Source of the DNA: Bacteroidota bacterium | Lineage (GTDB): Bacteria > Bacteroidota > Bacteroidia > Bacteroidales > Lentimicrobiaceae | DNA: 64,000 nucleotides | Reading direction: 5' to 3' | NCBI GenBank assembly: GCA_023434665.1 | Contig: JAEYSM010000058.1 | Location: forward strand, 135,852-199,851 | Shown here: piece after piece, positions 34,236 through 43,053 of the stretch | Position numbering within the stretch: position 1 is the first letter of the stretch | Layout of the letters: each line of letters begins with the position of its first letter | Translations under genes and position numbers: made by a program | Notes under the pieces: model-generated | Told to the model about the DNA's origin: nothing | What the model saw: only the letters and a program-made list of their open reading frames with translations | Databases searched by the model: none

Positions 34236-34592
34236 ATGGGAGTAAAATTGGATGAGTTTAACAGCTATCGTGAAAAAATGAATAAGCGATTGCTGGAGGC
34301 TGAGAATAATAAAATCATAAAGAGAATTTTCAGTATCGACACTCTGAGTTATGAAGACGGAGCCCTTGATGCCAGAACCAAAGAGATGCTGGGTTTGGTT
34401 GCTTCAATGGTATTGCGGTGTGATGATTGTATAAAGTATCATCTGATAACCTGTTATAAACTGGGAGTAACCGAGGATGAGCTGATGGAAGTAATTGGCA
34501 TTGCCAATCTTGTTGGAGGAACCATCGTTATCCCTCATACTCGTCGGGCAATTGAATTCTGGGACGATCTTTCTAAAAATACTACCGAATGA
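34236..34592 (+). CDS. Carboxymuconolactone decarboxylase-family (AhpD-like) protein
   Basis: 118-residue all-helical protein. The segment RCDDCIKYHL (C62, C65, H69) is the CxxCxxxH redox motif of AhpD-like members of the CMD family, preceded by KEMLGLVASMVL. Such proteins reduce peroxiredoxins or act as small oxidoreductases; the substrate here is unknown. The stop overlaps the lptB ATG by four bases (ATGA), so the two genes are coupled, a conserved pairing in the phylum as far as I recall. Confidence 0.85.
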   Translation: MGVKLDEFNSYREKMNKRLLEAENNKIIKRIFSIDTLSYEDGALDARTKEMLGLVASMVLRCDDCIKYHLITCYKLGVTEDELMEVIGIANLVGGTIVIPHTRRAIEFWDDLSKNTTE

Positions 34593-35314
34593 AACTGAGG
34601 ACTGAAAATCTGGTAAAAAAATATCGTCAAAGGACTGTTGTAAATAACGTTTCTGTAGAAGTGCAGCAGGGAGAAATTGTTGGCTTGCTAGGACCAAATG
34701 GTGCAGGTAAAACCACTTCATTCTATATGATTGTGGGGTTAATCAAACCTGTCTCAGGCCATGTTTTTCTCGAAGAAATGGATATTACTGAGATGCCCAT
34801 GTTTCGTCGTGCACAATTGGGCATAGGATACCTTGCACAAGAAGCTTCGGTTTTCCGCCAACTTAGTGTTGAGGACAATATAAGAGCTGTACTTGAATTC
34901 ACTGATTTATCAAAGTCGGCGCAAAAAGACAGGCTCGAGAGTCTGATTGATGAATTTGGACTAAATCACGTGCGTAAAAGTAAAGGTATCCAATTATCAG
35001 GAGGTGAAAGACGAAGAACAGAAATAGCCCGTGCATTAGCTGTCAATCCTAAATTTATTCTTCTGGATGAACCTTTTGCAGGTGTTGATCCTATTGCTGT
35101 TGAAGATATCCAGCACATTGTCTCAACTCTTAAGCAAAAGAATATTGGAATTCTTATTACCGACCATAATGTTCATGAAACCCTAACAATTACCGACAGG
35201 GCTTATCTTTTATTCGAAGGTTCTGTTCTTAAATCCGGTTCTGCTGAAGAACTTGCTAATGATGAAAAAGTTAGGGATGTATACCTTGGTAAGAATTTTG
35301 AACTAAGAAAATAA
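34589..35314 (+). CDS. lptB: LPS export ABC transporter ATP-binding protein LptB
   Basis: ATPase of the LptBFG complex that extracts lipopolysaccharide from the inner membrane. 241 residues, exact family length. Walker A GPNGAGKTT (35-43), Q-loop IGYLAQEASVFRQLSV, signature LSGGERRR, Walker B FILLDEPFAGVDP, and the H-loop TDHNVHETL. The AQEASVFRQL segment and the ADP-type GVDPIAVEDIQ are specific to LptB among ABC proteins. lptF/G are not in this window. Five bases separate its stop from that of the convergent serine hydrolase gene. Confidence 0.96.
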   Translation: MKLRTENLVKKYRQRTVVNNVSVEVQQGEIVGLLGPNGAGKTTSFYMIVGLIKPVSGHVFLEEMDITEMPMFRRAQLGIGYLAQEASVFRQLSVEDNIRAVLEFTDLSKSAQKDRLESLIDEFGLNHVRKSKGIQLSGGERRRTEIARALAVNPKFILLDEPFAGVDPIAVEDIQHIVSTLKQKNIGILITDHNVHETLTITDRAYLLFEGSVLKSGSAEELANDEKVRDVYLGKNFELRK

Positions 35315-35319
35315 ATACA

Positions 35320-36684
35320 TTAGATACTTACAATCTTTTCGCAGAGTTTTCTAAAATCCTCTGCTTTTTTATCCTTTCCTATACTGTACATGTAATCAGC
35401 AGCCTGCATAAACTTCCTTATGTCGGGGTGTTGGAAAGGTTCTCTTTCACGAATTTCAGAATAGTAATCCAATGCTGAATCAAGTCCCTCTTCAATAACA
35501 AGTCGTGAAATTTTTGCAGCTATTGAGACCGATCTTTCCTGAAATAATGTATTTTCAATAAGCCTGACCAATTCATGATTTGAAGAGATACTGGTGTTAT
35601 TTAGAACAATAATTGAACTTTGCTCCTCTATAAATCTATGGAAATTAGTTCTTGAACCTTCCCAAATTCCATTATGATATACTACTTTGGTGCCGTTCGA
35701 TTCCCTTAACCTGAAGCCCTGTCCGTAAGGAATTATTTTTCCTGAAATTGTAGTAGCAGGTTCAAAGGCCATGTCAACTAATTCTTTTGAAAGAGGGAAA
35801 CCATCATATAGAGCCTTATCCCATTTGCGAAGATCCTCGATTGTAGAGCAAACTCCCTTATCACCCACTGCGCCATCATGATGACTATCAGCAATCCTGA
35901 TATAACCTCTTCTTGTGGATCTGAATCCGTCAATTTGCTTTCTTACTATATTAGTATCAACCGATGAGTACACATAAGTGCTGTTCATACCAAGTGGTTT
36001 GAATAAGCGTCGCTGCAAAAACTCATTTAATGAAAGGCCTGAAATCCTTTGGACTACGGTTGCCAGCATCATGTATCCAGTATTTGAATAATCATATTGG
36101 GTACCTGGTTTAAAAAATAAAGGTAATTTGTACTTGGCCATTAAATCAATTACATCTTCATTGTCAGGAGCATGACTCTCCTTCCAGTATTTATCAATAA
36201 GATACATGTAATTGGGTAATCCCGACAAGTGGTGCAGTAATTGGTCTATAGTAACTTCACGGTAAGGAAGTTCAGGGATATATTTTACCAATGAATCAGT
36301 AAAATCCAGACGTCCATCTGATTTAAGAAGCATAATAGCTGCTGCTGTGAACTGTTTACTTACTGAAGCAAGTTGAAAAACAGTGGATTGATTTACAGCC
36401 TCTTTTCTTAAAGGATCGGCATTACCAACTGATCTGCTGTATATTTCATTTCCACCTACAGCTACCAGTACATTGCCACTAAAACGTTGCTGCAATGTAA
36501 ATGCATCAATTAAAGAATCAAGTCTTACTACAACATCAGCGGCAATTATCTTGGATAGATGTTCCGTTTCTTCATCCGAAAGTATTTCATTCTCATTGTA
36601 ATTAGCACTGGATGTTTGTGAGTCAAAAGGAGAAAAACCAATTATTAGTAATATAGATATCAGGACTTTAAAAACTAGCTTCAT
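35320..36684 (-). CDS. Secreted serine hydrolase, beta-lactamase/PBP (class C) fold
   Basis: 454 residues. Signal peptide or anchor at 1-20, then a beta-lactamase-related domain (about 55-390). The catalytic SxxK motif is ASVSK (S107, K110); the tyrosine motif is in DYSNTGYMML; the third motif is probably near YHNGIWEGSRT, with His-Asn-Gly taking the place of KTG as in esterases and DD-peptidases of this fold. The last 60 residues are helical. It may act on peptidoglycan or small esters; it is not a recognisable true beta-lactamase. Confidence 0.85.
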   Translation of the reverse strand: MKLVFKVLISILLIIGFSPFDSQTSSANYNENEILSDEETEHLSKIIAADVVVRLDSLIDAFTLQQRFSGNVLVAVGGNEIYSRSVGNADPLRKEAVNQSTVFQLASVSKQFTAAAIMLLKSDGRLDFTDSLVKYIPELPYREVTIDQLLHHLSGLPNYMYLIDKYWKESHAPDNEDVIDLMAKYKLPLFFKPGTQYDYSNTGYMMLATVVQRISGLSLNEFLQRRLFKPLGMNSTYVYSSVDTNIVRKQIDGFRSTRRGYIRIADSHHDGAVGDKGVCSTIEDLRKWDKALYDGFPLSKELVDMAFEPATTISGKIIPYGQGFRLRESNGTKVVYHNGIWEGSRTNFHRFIEEQSSIIVLNNTSISSNHELVRLIENTLFQERSVSIAAKISRLVIEEGLDSALDYYSEIREREPFQHPDIRKFMQAADYMYSIGKDKKAEDFRKLCEKIVSI

Positions 36685-36776
36685 CAGATTGTCGGGTTGT
36701 CTCTTAAAAATGGTTCAAGGTTAGTTCACAAAAATAAAATTTTTTCTAAATAATTTTGAGGTGATGAAAAAAAACT

Positions 36777-37481
36777 TTACTCTTTAAAAATCAGCGACAT
36801 AAGTATATATGTAAATATAGAAAACACTAATCCGGTCCAACCAAGAAAAACAATTAATAAGAGCGCTATAAGAAGAAATGTATATCTTATTCTATTTGCT
36901 TTAAAGCTTAATCCTTTGAATTTCAGAGCAAACATGCGGATTTCAGAAACCAGTAAAAAACAGGTGATGCCTATTAATAATAATTGAACATACAAGTTCG
37001 AAAAAATGTTGCCGAGGATTGTATCACTTTGTAATAAAGCAACTATACTGAATGAGATGAGCAAAATTGCATTTGCCGGAGTGGGAAACCCAATAAAATA
37101 AACAGATTGGCGGGTATCTAAATTAAATTTTGCAAGCCTTAAAGCTGAAAATCCAGCAATCGTTAGAGAAAAATAAGGGATTATTTTTATCCAAATGGAG
37201 GCATCGTCCGCAATATTCTTTTCCATCAAAATGAATACAAACAATGATGGAACAAGGCCGAAAGAAATTACATCAGCAAGCGAATCAAGTTCTTTGCCAA
37301 TTAATGATTTAGCATTTAAAAGCTTGGCGGCAAGTCCATCAAAGAAATCAAATACTGCAGACAATCCTACAAGCATTGCAGCTTCTAAGATAAATCCTTT
37401 AAAAAGGAAAATAACTGCCAATCCACCACATAATAAGTTTAGTAATGTGATGAAATTAGGGATATGGGATTTATAATTCAT
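36777..37481 (-). CDS. pssA: CDP-diacylglycerol--serine O-phosphatidyltransferase
   Basis: Membrane enzyme making phosphatidylserine, the precursor of phosphatidylethanolamine. 234 residues, about seven hydrophobic helices. The CDP-alcohol phosphotransferase motif runs from DG in FDFFDGLAAKLL through SLIGKELDSLAD: the four acidic residues and the glycines are in place, while the usual Ala-Arg reads Ala-Lys, a mild change. IPNFITLLNLLCGGLAVIF at the N-terminus is typical. psd is not nearby. It has a good promoter (37504-37537). Confidence 0.92.
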   Translation of the reverse strand: MNYKSHIPNFITLLNLLCGGLAVIFLFKGFILEAAMLVGLSAVFDFFDGLAAKLLNAKSLIGKELDSLADVISFGLVPSLFVFILMEKNIADDASIWIKIIPYFSLTIAGFSALRLAKFNLDTRQSVYFIGFPTPANAILLISFSIVALLQSDTILGNIFSNLYVQLLLIGITCFLLVSEIRMFALKFKGLSFKANRIRYTFLLIALLLIVFLGWTGLVFSIFTYILMSLIFKE

Positions 37482-37503
37482 TAACGATACTATTTAACAT
37501 CTT

Positions 37504-37537
37504 CAAAGATAAATAACACAAAGAGTTAATGTCCAAA
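37504..37537 (-). promoter_or_regulatory. Promoter for pssA
   Basis: Minus strand TTTG (37537-37534), 22 bases, TATCTTTG (37511-37504, exact TAnnTTTG). Predicted leader about 17 bases. Confidence 0.65.
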
Positions 37538-37666
37538 AAAACCAACGATTCTTTCAACCACTAATTGTTAATAATAACAGCAGGGTTATGAGATCAGGTT
37601 TTTAACTTTTAGTTAAGTGATTTGTTAATGTCTTTGATTTAAAACCATTCATCAAACACAATAGGT

Positions 37667-38407
37667 ATGGAAAGTGCAAAAACAATCGAATCAATGGGCT
37701 TTGTTCTGAAAAAAGAAACTTTGTCACTTCTTGAATCTGAACACAAATTCAGTGAATTAATTCTTGAGGATCTGGATCCATATCCCGGTTTTTATGACCA
37801 TTTTCATATCCCCTTGAGTGAAGAGGAGAAAAAACCCCGTTCAATTTTCGCTCTTACAAAAGATATGACATTTGTCCAAATGGATGAATTCATCAGAAAT
37901 ACCAATTCAGTTAAAAGTAATTTCGGAACAAGGTTCGATGCAGTTATTGGTCGGCTTATGTTGCAGAACAACCCAGTAACCTGTATAAGAATTTACATGG
38001 ACGATTATACTGCACTTCCCCTGCTAATTGAACGCTACAAACAAAGCGGAATAGAATTTCTTCCATACAGAACCGTAAAACCTTACAGTTCTCTCATTAC
38101 AATCAGGAAATTCATGAGACTCGAAAAAATAGTACCAAATTTTTATCGTGATCTTGAATTAAAGGATACTTACTATTTTAAAGTTGATAAGTATGTTCCA
38201 TGGTCAAAGTTTGAAACAATTTCTATAAATATTCGCAATAATAACAACCATAAGGTGTACGATGCTGCTCAGGCCGGTTATTATAATCCCGATGGTATTG
38301 TAGAAATGATTAGGATTTATGATCCTAAAGCCACTCTCGATAATCTGATTTTCTTAAAAGAGAAATATGACATCGAAATAGAGAGATCGCTTTACCAGCT
38401 TGCTTAA
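37667..38407 (+). CDS. Conserved-looking protein of unknown function, 246 residues
   Basis: Soluble, no signal peptide or membrane segment, slightly acidic. I do not recognise a family. Composition and codon use look like the neighbours, so it is a real gene. Visible features: an N-terminal helix (KTIESMGFVLKKETLSLLES); an aromatic, Pro-rich segment DPYPGFYDHFHIPLSEEEKK (about 36-55); a central alpha/beta part with CIRIYMDDYTALPLLIERYK; and a C-terminal part with DAAQAGYYNPDGIVEMIRIY. Alternating strand and helix suggest one compact domain of about 200 residues. It precedes another unknown gene by 21 bases, so the two may form an operon, perhaps extending to queA. Confidence 0.7.
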   Translation: MESAKTIESMGFVLKKETLSLLESEHKFSELILEDLDPYPGFYDHFHIPLSEEEKKPRSIFALTKDMTFVQMDEFIRNTNSVKSNFGTRFDAVIGRLMLQNNPVTCIRIYMDDYTALPLLIERYKQSGIEFLPYRTVKPYSSLITIRKFMRLEKIVPNFYRDLELKDTYYFKVDKYVPWSKFETISINIRNNNNHKVYDAAQAGYYNPDGIVEMIRIYDPKATLDNLIFLKEKYDIEIERSLYQLA

Positions 38408-38428
38408 TACTAATTTGATCTTATAGTA

Positions 38429-38680
38429 ATGACACCTCTTGAGTTTGCCGGCTTGCCAATAAATAGTCAAGTTCAAATTGTTATTTCCGAAGGTCGGGAA
38501 ATACTTGACCGCATATTTTTGTACTACATCATAAAATTATATCTGTATAACGGGATCTATGTGGAAATATGGTACCAACAAATAGGCAACAAGATTGATA
38601 AAGTGCAAATAGTTGATCTTGATGATGTTATACATCTCTATGAAAGTCAGATTAACATTAATGATCTCTTCAAAGAATAA
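38429..38680 (+). CDS. Small protein of unknown function, 83 residues
   Basis: No signal peptide. N-terminal helix (PLEFAGLPINSQVQIVISEG) followed by strands: FLYYIIKLYLYNGIYVEIWY looks like a beta hairpin in which the YVEVWY-type core is known to me from short uncharacterised Bacteroidia proteins. The C-terminus is helical and acidic. Length and charge would fit a regulatory or adaptor protein, but no function can be assigned. It lies 21 bases after the 246-residue unknown and 28 bases before queA. Confidence 0.65.
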   Translation: MTPLEFAGLPINSQVQIVISEGREILDRIFLYYIIKLYLYNGIYVEIWYQQIGNKIDKVQIVDLDDVIHLYESQININDLFKE

Positions 38681-38708
38681 GTACTTTTGCAGATATTTGT
38701 AAAACTGC

Positions 38709-39932
38709 ATGAACAATTTACTTATTCAGTCCTATAACTACGAACTACCTGATGAAAGAATTGCCATGTTTCCTCTGGCTAAGAGAGATGAAACCAAATT
38801 ACTCGTCATGCGTGGCGGTAATATTACCGACACAAAATTTAACAGTTTACCCGATTACATCCCGGAAAATAGTCTCTTTATTTTCAATAATACCAGAGTA
38901 ATCAAAGCCCGGCTTGTTTTTCACAAGCCCGGTGGTGCCAGGATAGAAATATTCTGTTTAAATGAGGAATCATTTGAGGGTACTACTACCAATCAGGAGA
39001 CTAAAATTCATCATCAAAACAGGTCTGTTTGGAAGTGTTATATTGGCAACTCAAAAAAGTGGAAATCCGGAAGTCTTCTATTAAAAGCAAACGGTTTCCC
39101 ATTTTTAAAAGCTACAAGAATATCAGCACAATCCGACACTTCTCTTATTATGTTCGAATGGGAAGATCCGGACTTATCTTTTGAAAAGATCCTCGAATAC
39201 TATGGACTTGTTCCATTACCTCCATATCTCCATAGAGAACCTGTGGAAAGCGACAGAGAAAGATATCAGACAGTTTATGCCATGTATGATGGCTCTGTTG
39301 CTGCACCAACTGCCGGGCTACATTTTACAGAATCTGTTTTCGAAAAACTTAGAGAGAAGAGATGTACTCTCGATTATGTAACATTGCATGTTGGAGCAGG
39401 CACTTTTAAACCAGTCACAGCAGTGGATGCAAAAGATCATAACATGCATGCAGAGAAAATTATCATCCATAAGGACACTCTGCTGAGACTCATACAAATG
39501 ATAGATTATCAGGTAATTTCTGTGGGGACTACATCAATGCGAACTCTGGAAAGCCTTTATTGGTTCGGTCTGCAATTGATCACAGGAAATACTGGTACTT
39601 TAACCGAAACAGGATTATTCAATATCGAGCAGTGGGAACCATATCAATCGAAAGGTAACATTTCAAGCCTTGATTCATTGACTGCTATTTACGATTATAT
39701 GCGTGAAAATAATTTGAATGAAATATCAGGTTATACAAGCATTATGATTGTTCCTGGTTACCATTTTAAGATTTGCAAAGCACTTGTCACCAATTTTCAT
39801 CAGCCTCAAAGTACGCTTTTATTGCTGGTTGCGGCTTTTATTGGTAATGACTGGAAAAAAGCCTACGAGCATGCACTTACAAATGATTTCAGGTTTTTAA
39901 GCTATGGAGATAGCTGTTTATTTTATCCATGA
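38709..39932 (+). CDS. queA: S-adenosylmethionine:tRNA ribosyltransferase-isomerase
   Basis: Transfers the ribosyl part of SAM to preQ1-modified tRNA, the penultimate step of queuosine synthesis. 407 residues (the E. coli enzyme has 356); the extra length lies in an insert around 95-125 (EGTTTNQETKIHHQNRSVWK) and in the C-terminal third. Family blocks: YELPDERIAMFP near the start, FNNTRVIKARL, YYGLVPLPPYL, VAAPTAGLHFTE and LHVGAGTFKPV. mobA overlaps its stop by four bases. Confidence 0.95.
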   Translation: MNNLLIQSYNYELPDERIAMFPLAKRDETKLLVMRGGNITDTKFNSLPDYIPENSLFIFNNTRVIKARLVFHKPGGARIEIFCLNEESFEGTTTNQETKIHHQNRSVWKCYIGNSKKWKSGSLLLKANGFPFLKATRISAQSDTSLIMFEWEDPDLSFEKILEYYGLVPLPPYLHREPVESDRERYQTVYAMYDGSVAAPTAGLHFTESVFEKLREKRCTLDYVTLHVGAGTFKPVTAVDAKDHNMHAEKIIIHKDTLLRLIQMIDYQVISVGTTSMRTLESLYWFGLQLITGNTGTLTETGLFNIEQWEPYQSKGNISSLDSLTAIYDYMRENNLNEISGYTSIMIVPGYHFKICKALVTNFHQPQSTLLLLVAAFIGNDWKKAYEHALTNDFRFLSYGDSCLFYP

Positions 39933-40480
39933 ATGTAACGGGAATAATACTTGCCGGAGGCAAAAGTTCCAGAATGGGAACTGACAAAGGTCTGATAGAC
40001 ATATCAGGTTCACCTATGATCAGTCATATCATCAGGATTGTAAGTCCCTTGTGCAATCAACTTTTAATCAGCACTTCAAACTCTGAATACAATAAATTCG
40101 GAATTCAAACAGTTCCCGACATTTATCATGAATCAGGGCCTATTGCGGGATTGCACTCCTGCCTTAAAGAAAGCCACAACCAGATTAATATCTGTATTCC
40201 TTGTGATGTTCCCCAGATGAAGACCAAAATCCTGCAACTTCTTTTATCCCAAGCCATTATATACCCTGACAATTGCATAGTTCCGGTAACAAATTACCCC
40301 GAGCCATTAATCGCTGTGTATCCCCTTTCCGTTATACCCACTATTGAAGAATTGATAACTACGGGGATAAAAAAAATGACAGAGATATTTAATGTTTTTC
40401 CAACAAGGTATATATCGATGAGCGATTCGGGCTTTGATAAAAATAATTTCAAAAATATCAACTCACCTGTAGACCTGTAG
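39929..40480 (+). CDS. mobA: Molybdenum cofactor guanylyltransferase
   Basis: Adds GMP to molybdopterin. 183 residues. The nucleotide-binding N-terminus GIILAGGKSSRMGTDKG (5-21) is diagnostic for the MobA group of nucleotidyltransferases; CIPCDVPQMK carries the metal-binding aspartate, and PEPLIAVYP follows at about 125. The start overlaps queA (ATGA). tatC follows after 35 bases: Tat exports folded molybdoenzymes, so the pairing is meaningful. Other moco genes are not in the window. Confidence 0.9.
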   Translation: MNVTGIILAGGKSSRMGTDKGLIDISGSPMISHIIRIVSPLCNQLLISTSNSEYNKFGIQTVPDIYHESGPIAGLHSCLKESHNQINICIPCDVPQMKTKILQLLLSQAIIYPDNCIVPVTNYPEPLIAVYPLSVIPTIEELITTGIKKMTEIFNVFPTRYISMSDSGFDKNNFKNINSPVDL

Positions 40481-40515
40481 AGTTTTGTTTCATAGAATAT
40501 TATAATTTTACCTCC

Positions 40516-41352
40516 ATGGCCGAAACAATAACCAGCAAGAAGAAAAAGAATCCTCCGCAGCCTGTTGAAATGAGCTTTTGGGATCATGTCGACGCCCTGA
40601 GGGGTCATCTTTTCAGGTCAGTCTTGGCTATTCTGGTTTTTTCCATACTTGCTTTTCTGAATAGAGAAATAGTCTTTGAAAAAATTATCCTTGCCCCTAA
40701 AGAATCAGGTTTCATAACCAATCAACTGCTTTGCCAACTTGGTCAATGGTTAAAAGTTGGTGGCCTTTGCATTGATGAATATACAATCGATATCATAAAT
40801 ATTAATGTCTCAGGGCAGTTCACTACACATATCACAATTAGTTTCTTTATAGGTCTGGTATTAGCTTTCCCTTACGTCATCTGGGAAATATGGCGTTTCC
40901 TGCAACCTGCTTTATACGAAAATGAAAAAAAACATTCCAGAGGAGCAGTACTGGCAATGTCTTTTCTGTTTATTGTCGGTATTTTATTCGGATATTATGT
41001 AATAATCCCTCTCACTCTCAATTTTTTTGGCACATACCAGGTTAGTGAAAATGTCATAAATCAAATTGCCCTATCATCTTACATCAGCACTTTTGTTTCA
41101 GTTATTTTCTCAATTGGGCTGATCTTCGAACTACCAGTATTTATTTTGTTTCTTTCAAAAGTTGGGATCGTAACCCCTGATTTCCTCAGACGGAGCAGAA
41201 AATATATGATAGTGCTTATTCTTACTATTTCGGCAATTATCACGCCTCCTGATATTTTTAGTCAAGTCCTTGTGAGCCTTCCTATGATAGCACTTTATGA
41301 ATTAAGTATTGTGCTTTCAGCCAGGATAACCAGGAAACAGGAAACAACCTGA
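40516..41352 (+). CDS. tatC: Sec-independent protein translocase subunit TatC
   Basis: Core receptor of the twin-arginine translocase. 278 residues with six membrane helices. Signature blocks: MSFWDHVDALRGHLFRS (about 16-32, the conserved E/DH-LxELRxRL position), the long periplasmic loop (about 55-100), ALAFPYVIWEIWRFLQPALY (the FP-xx-xxEx-W-xFxxPgL motif) and KYMIVLILTISAIITPPDIFSQ near the C-terminus. tatA/B are not in this window. It probably shares a transcript with queA and mobA. Confidence 0.95.
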   Translation: MAETITSKKKKNPPQPVEMSFWDHVDALRGHLFRSVLAILVFSILAFLNREIVFEKIILAPKESGFITNQLLCQLGQWLKVGGLCIDEYTIDIININVSGQFTTHITISFFIGLVLAFPYVIWEIWRFLQPALYENEKKHSRGAVLAMSFLFIVGILFGYYVIIPLTLNFFGTYQVSENVINQIALSSYISTFVSVIFSIGLIFELPVFILFLSKVGIVTPDFLRRSRKYMIVLILTISAIITPPDIFSQVLVSLPMIALYELSIVLSARITRKQETT

Positions 41353-41411
41353 TTACTGTTTTGTAACCTTTATCATTTCCTTGCGTCAAAAGGGCATAAA
41401 CCTAAAAAGTC

Positions 41412-42080
41412 ATGGAAAAAAACAGATTATACCGTATTGTAAACGGAAGAGTTATAGGAGGTGTAGCTGGTGGAATTGCTGAATACTTCAACATTGACCC
41501 TACCATTATTCGTATCCTTTTTATCCTTCTAACCATTTTTGGTGGAGGCGGAGTTCTTATCTACATAGTAATGTGGATTGTAGTTCCCGAAAAATATACA
41601 CTATATCCTCCATTTGGTAGTTATACAAAGACTGAAAGTTCATCTTCCGGACCATCAAACTTCAGTAGTTCAAACTCTGCAGGATATACACCTGGTTCAT
41701 CAGGCGTTGGAGAAACGTATTCAGGTTATTCACCAGGAACAGTTCCTCCACGCATGAGTACCGAACCTAGTCCAGCTCCCGGTAGCGGATTGGACGGAAG
41801 CCTCATTGCCGGACTAATATTAATTCTTATTGGAGGTTTCTTCCTTTTTGAACGATTCATCCCAGCCATCCATTTTTCAGATTTCTGGCCTCTGCTCATT
41901 ATTGTCATTGGACTCTTTATGATTTTTAAAGGAATACCCGGATTAAAAAAGCAGCAAGAACCGGAATTCAATACTTATCGTGATCCGGCAAGAGATACTC
42001 GTCAGGAAGACTCTTCAGCATCTTACAACCAATCAGGGGAATCAAATGATATCAACACTAACAACGACCTAAATAATTAA
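41412..42080 (+). CDS. PspC-domain membrane protein with LiaI/F-like second half
   Basis: 222 residues in three parts. PspC domain 1-62 (RIVNGRVIGGVAGGIAEYF, then FILLTIFGGGGVLIYIVMWI); a Ser/Gly/Pro-rich linker (about 70-125); and a second pair of membrane helices (about 130-175, AGLILILIGGFFLFERFIP, WPLLIIVIGLFMIFKGI) of the type seen in LiaI/LiaF-like proteins; the tail is polar with Asn/Asp. PspC proteins sense or buffer envelope stress. It is followed by a LiaF-like gene three bases downstream, so the pair forms an operon. Confidence 0.85.
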   Translation: MEKNRLYRIVNGRVIGGVAGGIAEYFNIDPTIIRILFILLTIFGGGGVLIYIVMWIVVPEKYTLYPPFGSYTKTESSSSGPSNFSSSNSAGYTPGSSGVGETYSGYSPGTVPPRMSTEPSPAPGSGLDGSLIAGLILILIGGFFLFERFIPAIHFSDFWPLLIIVIGLFMIFKGIPGLKKQQEPEFNTYRDPARDTRQEDSSASYNQSGESNDINTNNDLNN

Positions 42081-42083
42081 GAT

Positions 42084-43049
42084 ATGAGCTACAAGAAATT
42101 GTTTTGGGGAATTTTGCTGGTCATTATCGGCATCCTGTTTATTCTTAAAAATACCGGATTAATTTATTTTGATTGGTGGACCATACTAAGATTATGGCCT
42201 CTTGTCCTTATTCTATGGGGAATTTCATTAATCCCTGTTAAAGATTTTATAAAACTTATCCTATCATTGGTAGCCATTGCACTTGCATTTTTGCTGATTT
42301 CAAAATTTGACAAACGTGATAAGCCTTTCTGGCACTGGAACAGGGATAATGACAGATGGAGTTATCATTACGATTATGACGATAATGATGAAGATGATTC
42401 CACCACTTATTCCGGTTTCACAGGCGACTATCAGGAACTGTTCCAGGATTATGACTCAACTATTACAACAGCTAAACTCTCATTCGATGCAGCAGCAGGA
42501 GATTATAAAATTTCTGATTCTCTGTTGACCGATAAACTCCTCTTGTTCAGGAAAAAAGGTAATATCGGCAATTACAGTATGACTAGTGATGATGAACTAA
42601 ACCGCAGAGAAATACGGCTAAAGATTGACGACTCAAGAGTTAAGCTTAAGAACCATGGAAATATGGTTCAGATGTATCTGAATCCTGAACCTGAATGGGA
42701 TTTCGATTTCGATATTGGTGCCGCCAATATTAATTTTGATCTGAGCAGATTTAAAGTCGCAAGTATCGATCTTGACGGAGGTGCATCTGCCATCAATTTA
42801 AAGCTAGGTAGTTTGACGCCCAGAACTAATATTGATATTGATGCAGGAGCAGCTTCAATAGATATCAAAGTCCCATCAACAGCAGGTGTTGAAGTTAAAA
42901 CAGAGACTGTCTTCACCAGCCGTAATCTTCCGGGATTTAAAAAAATTGCCAATGGGTTATTCAGATCCGATAATTTTGAAACTTCTCAATCAAAGATTTT
43001 TATTCAGGTTGATGCCGGAGTTTCATCATTAGATGTAAACAGGTATTAA
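42084..43049 (+). CDS. LiaF-like membrane protein with C-terminal beta-helical domain
   Basis: 321 residues. Four hydrophobic stretches at 1-75 (WGILLVIIGILFILKNTGLI, LWPLVLILWGISLIP); a charged His/Asp/Tyr-rich linker (about 77-115); then a repetitive beta domain (about 130-320) with DIGAANINFDLSRF, ASAINLKLGSL, DIDAGAASIDIKVP and DAGVSSLDV, a right-handed beta-helix-like pattern as in the LiaF C-terminal/DUF4097 group. In Firmicutes LiaF represses a stress two-component system; here a signalling role with the PspC partner is an inference. It ends four bases from the convergent hydrolase. Confidence 0.8.
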   Translation: MSYKKLFWGILLVIIGILFILKNTGLIYFDWWTILRLWPLVLILWGISLIPVKDFIKLILSLVAIALAFLLISKFDKRDKPFWHWNRDNDRWSYHYDYDDNDEDDSTTYSGFTGDYQELFQDYDSTITTAKLSFDAAAGDYKISDSLLTDKLLLFRKKGNIGNYSMTSDDELNRREIRLKIDDSRVKLKNHGNMVQMYLNPEPEWDFDFDIGAANINFDLSRFKVASIDLDGGASAINLKLGSLTPRTNIDIDAGAASIDIKVPSTAGVEVKTETVFTSRNLPGFKKIANGLFRSDNFETSQSKIFIQVDAGVSSLDVNRY

Positions 43050-43053
43050 AACA

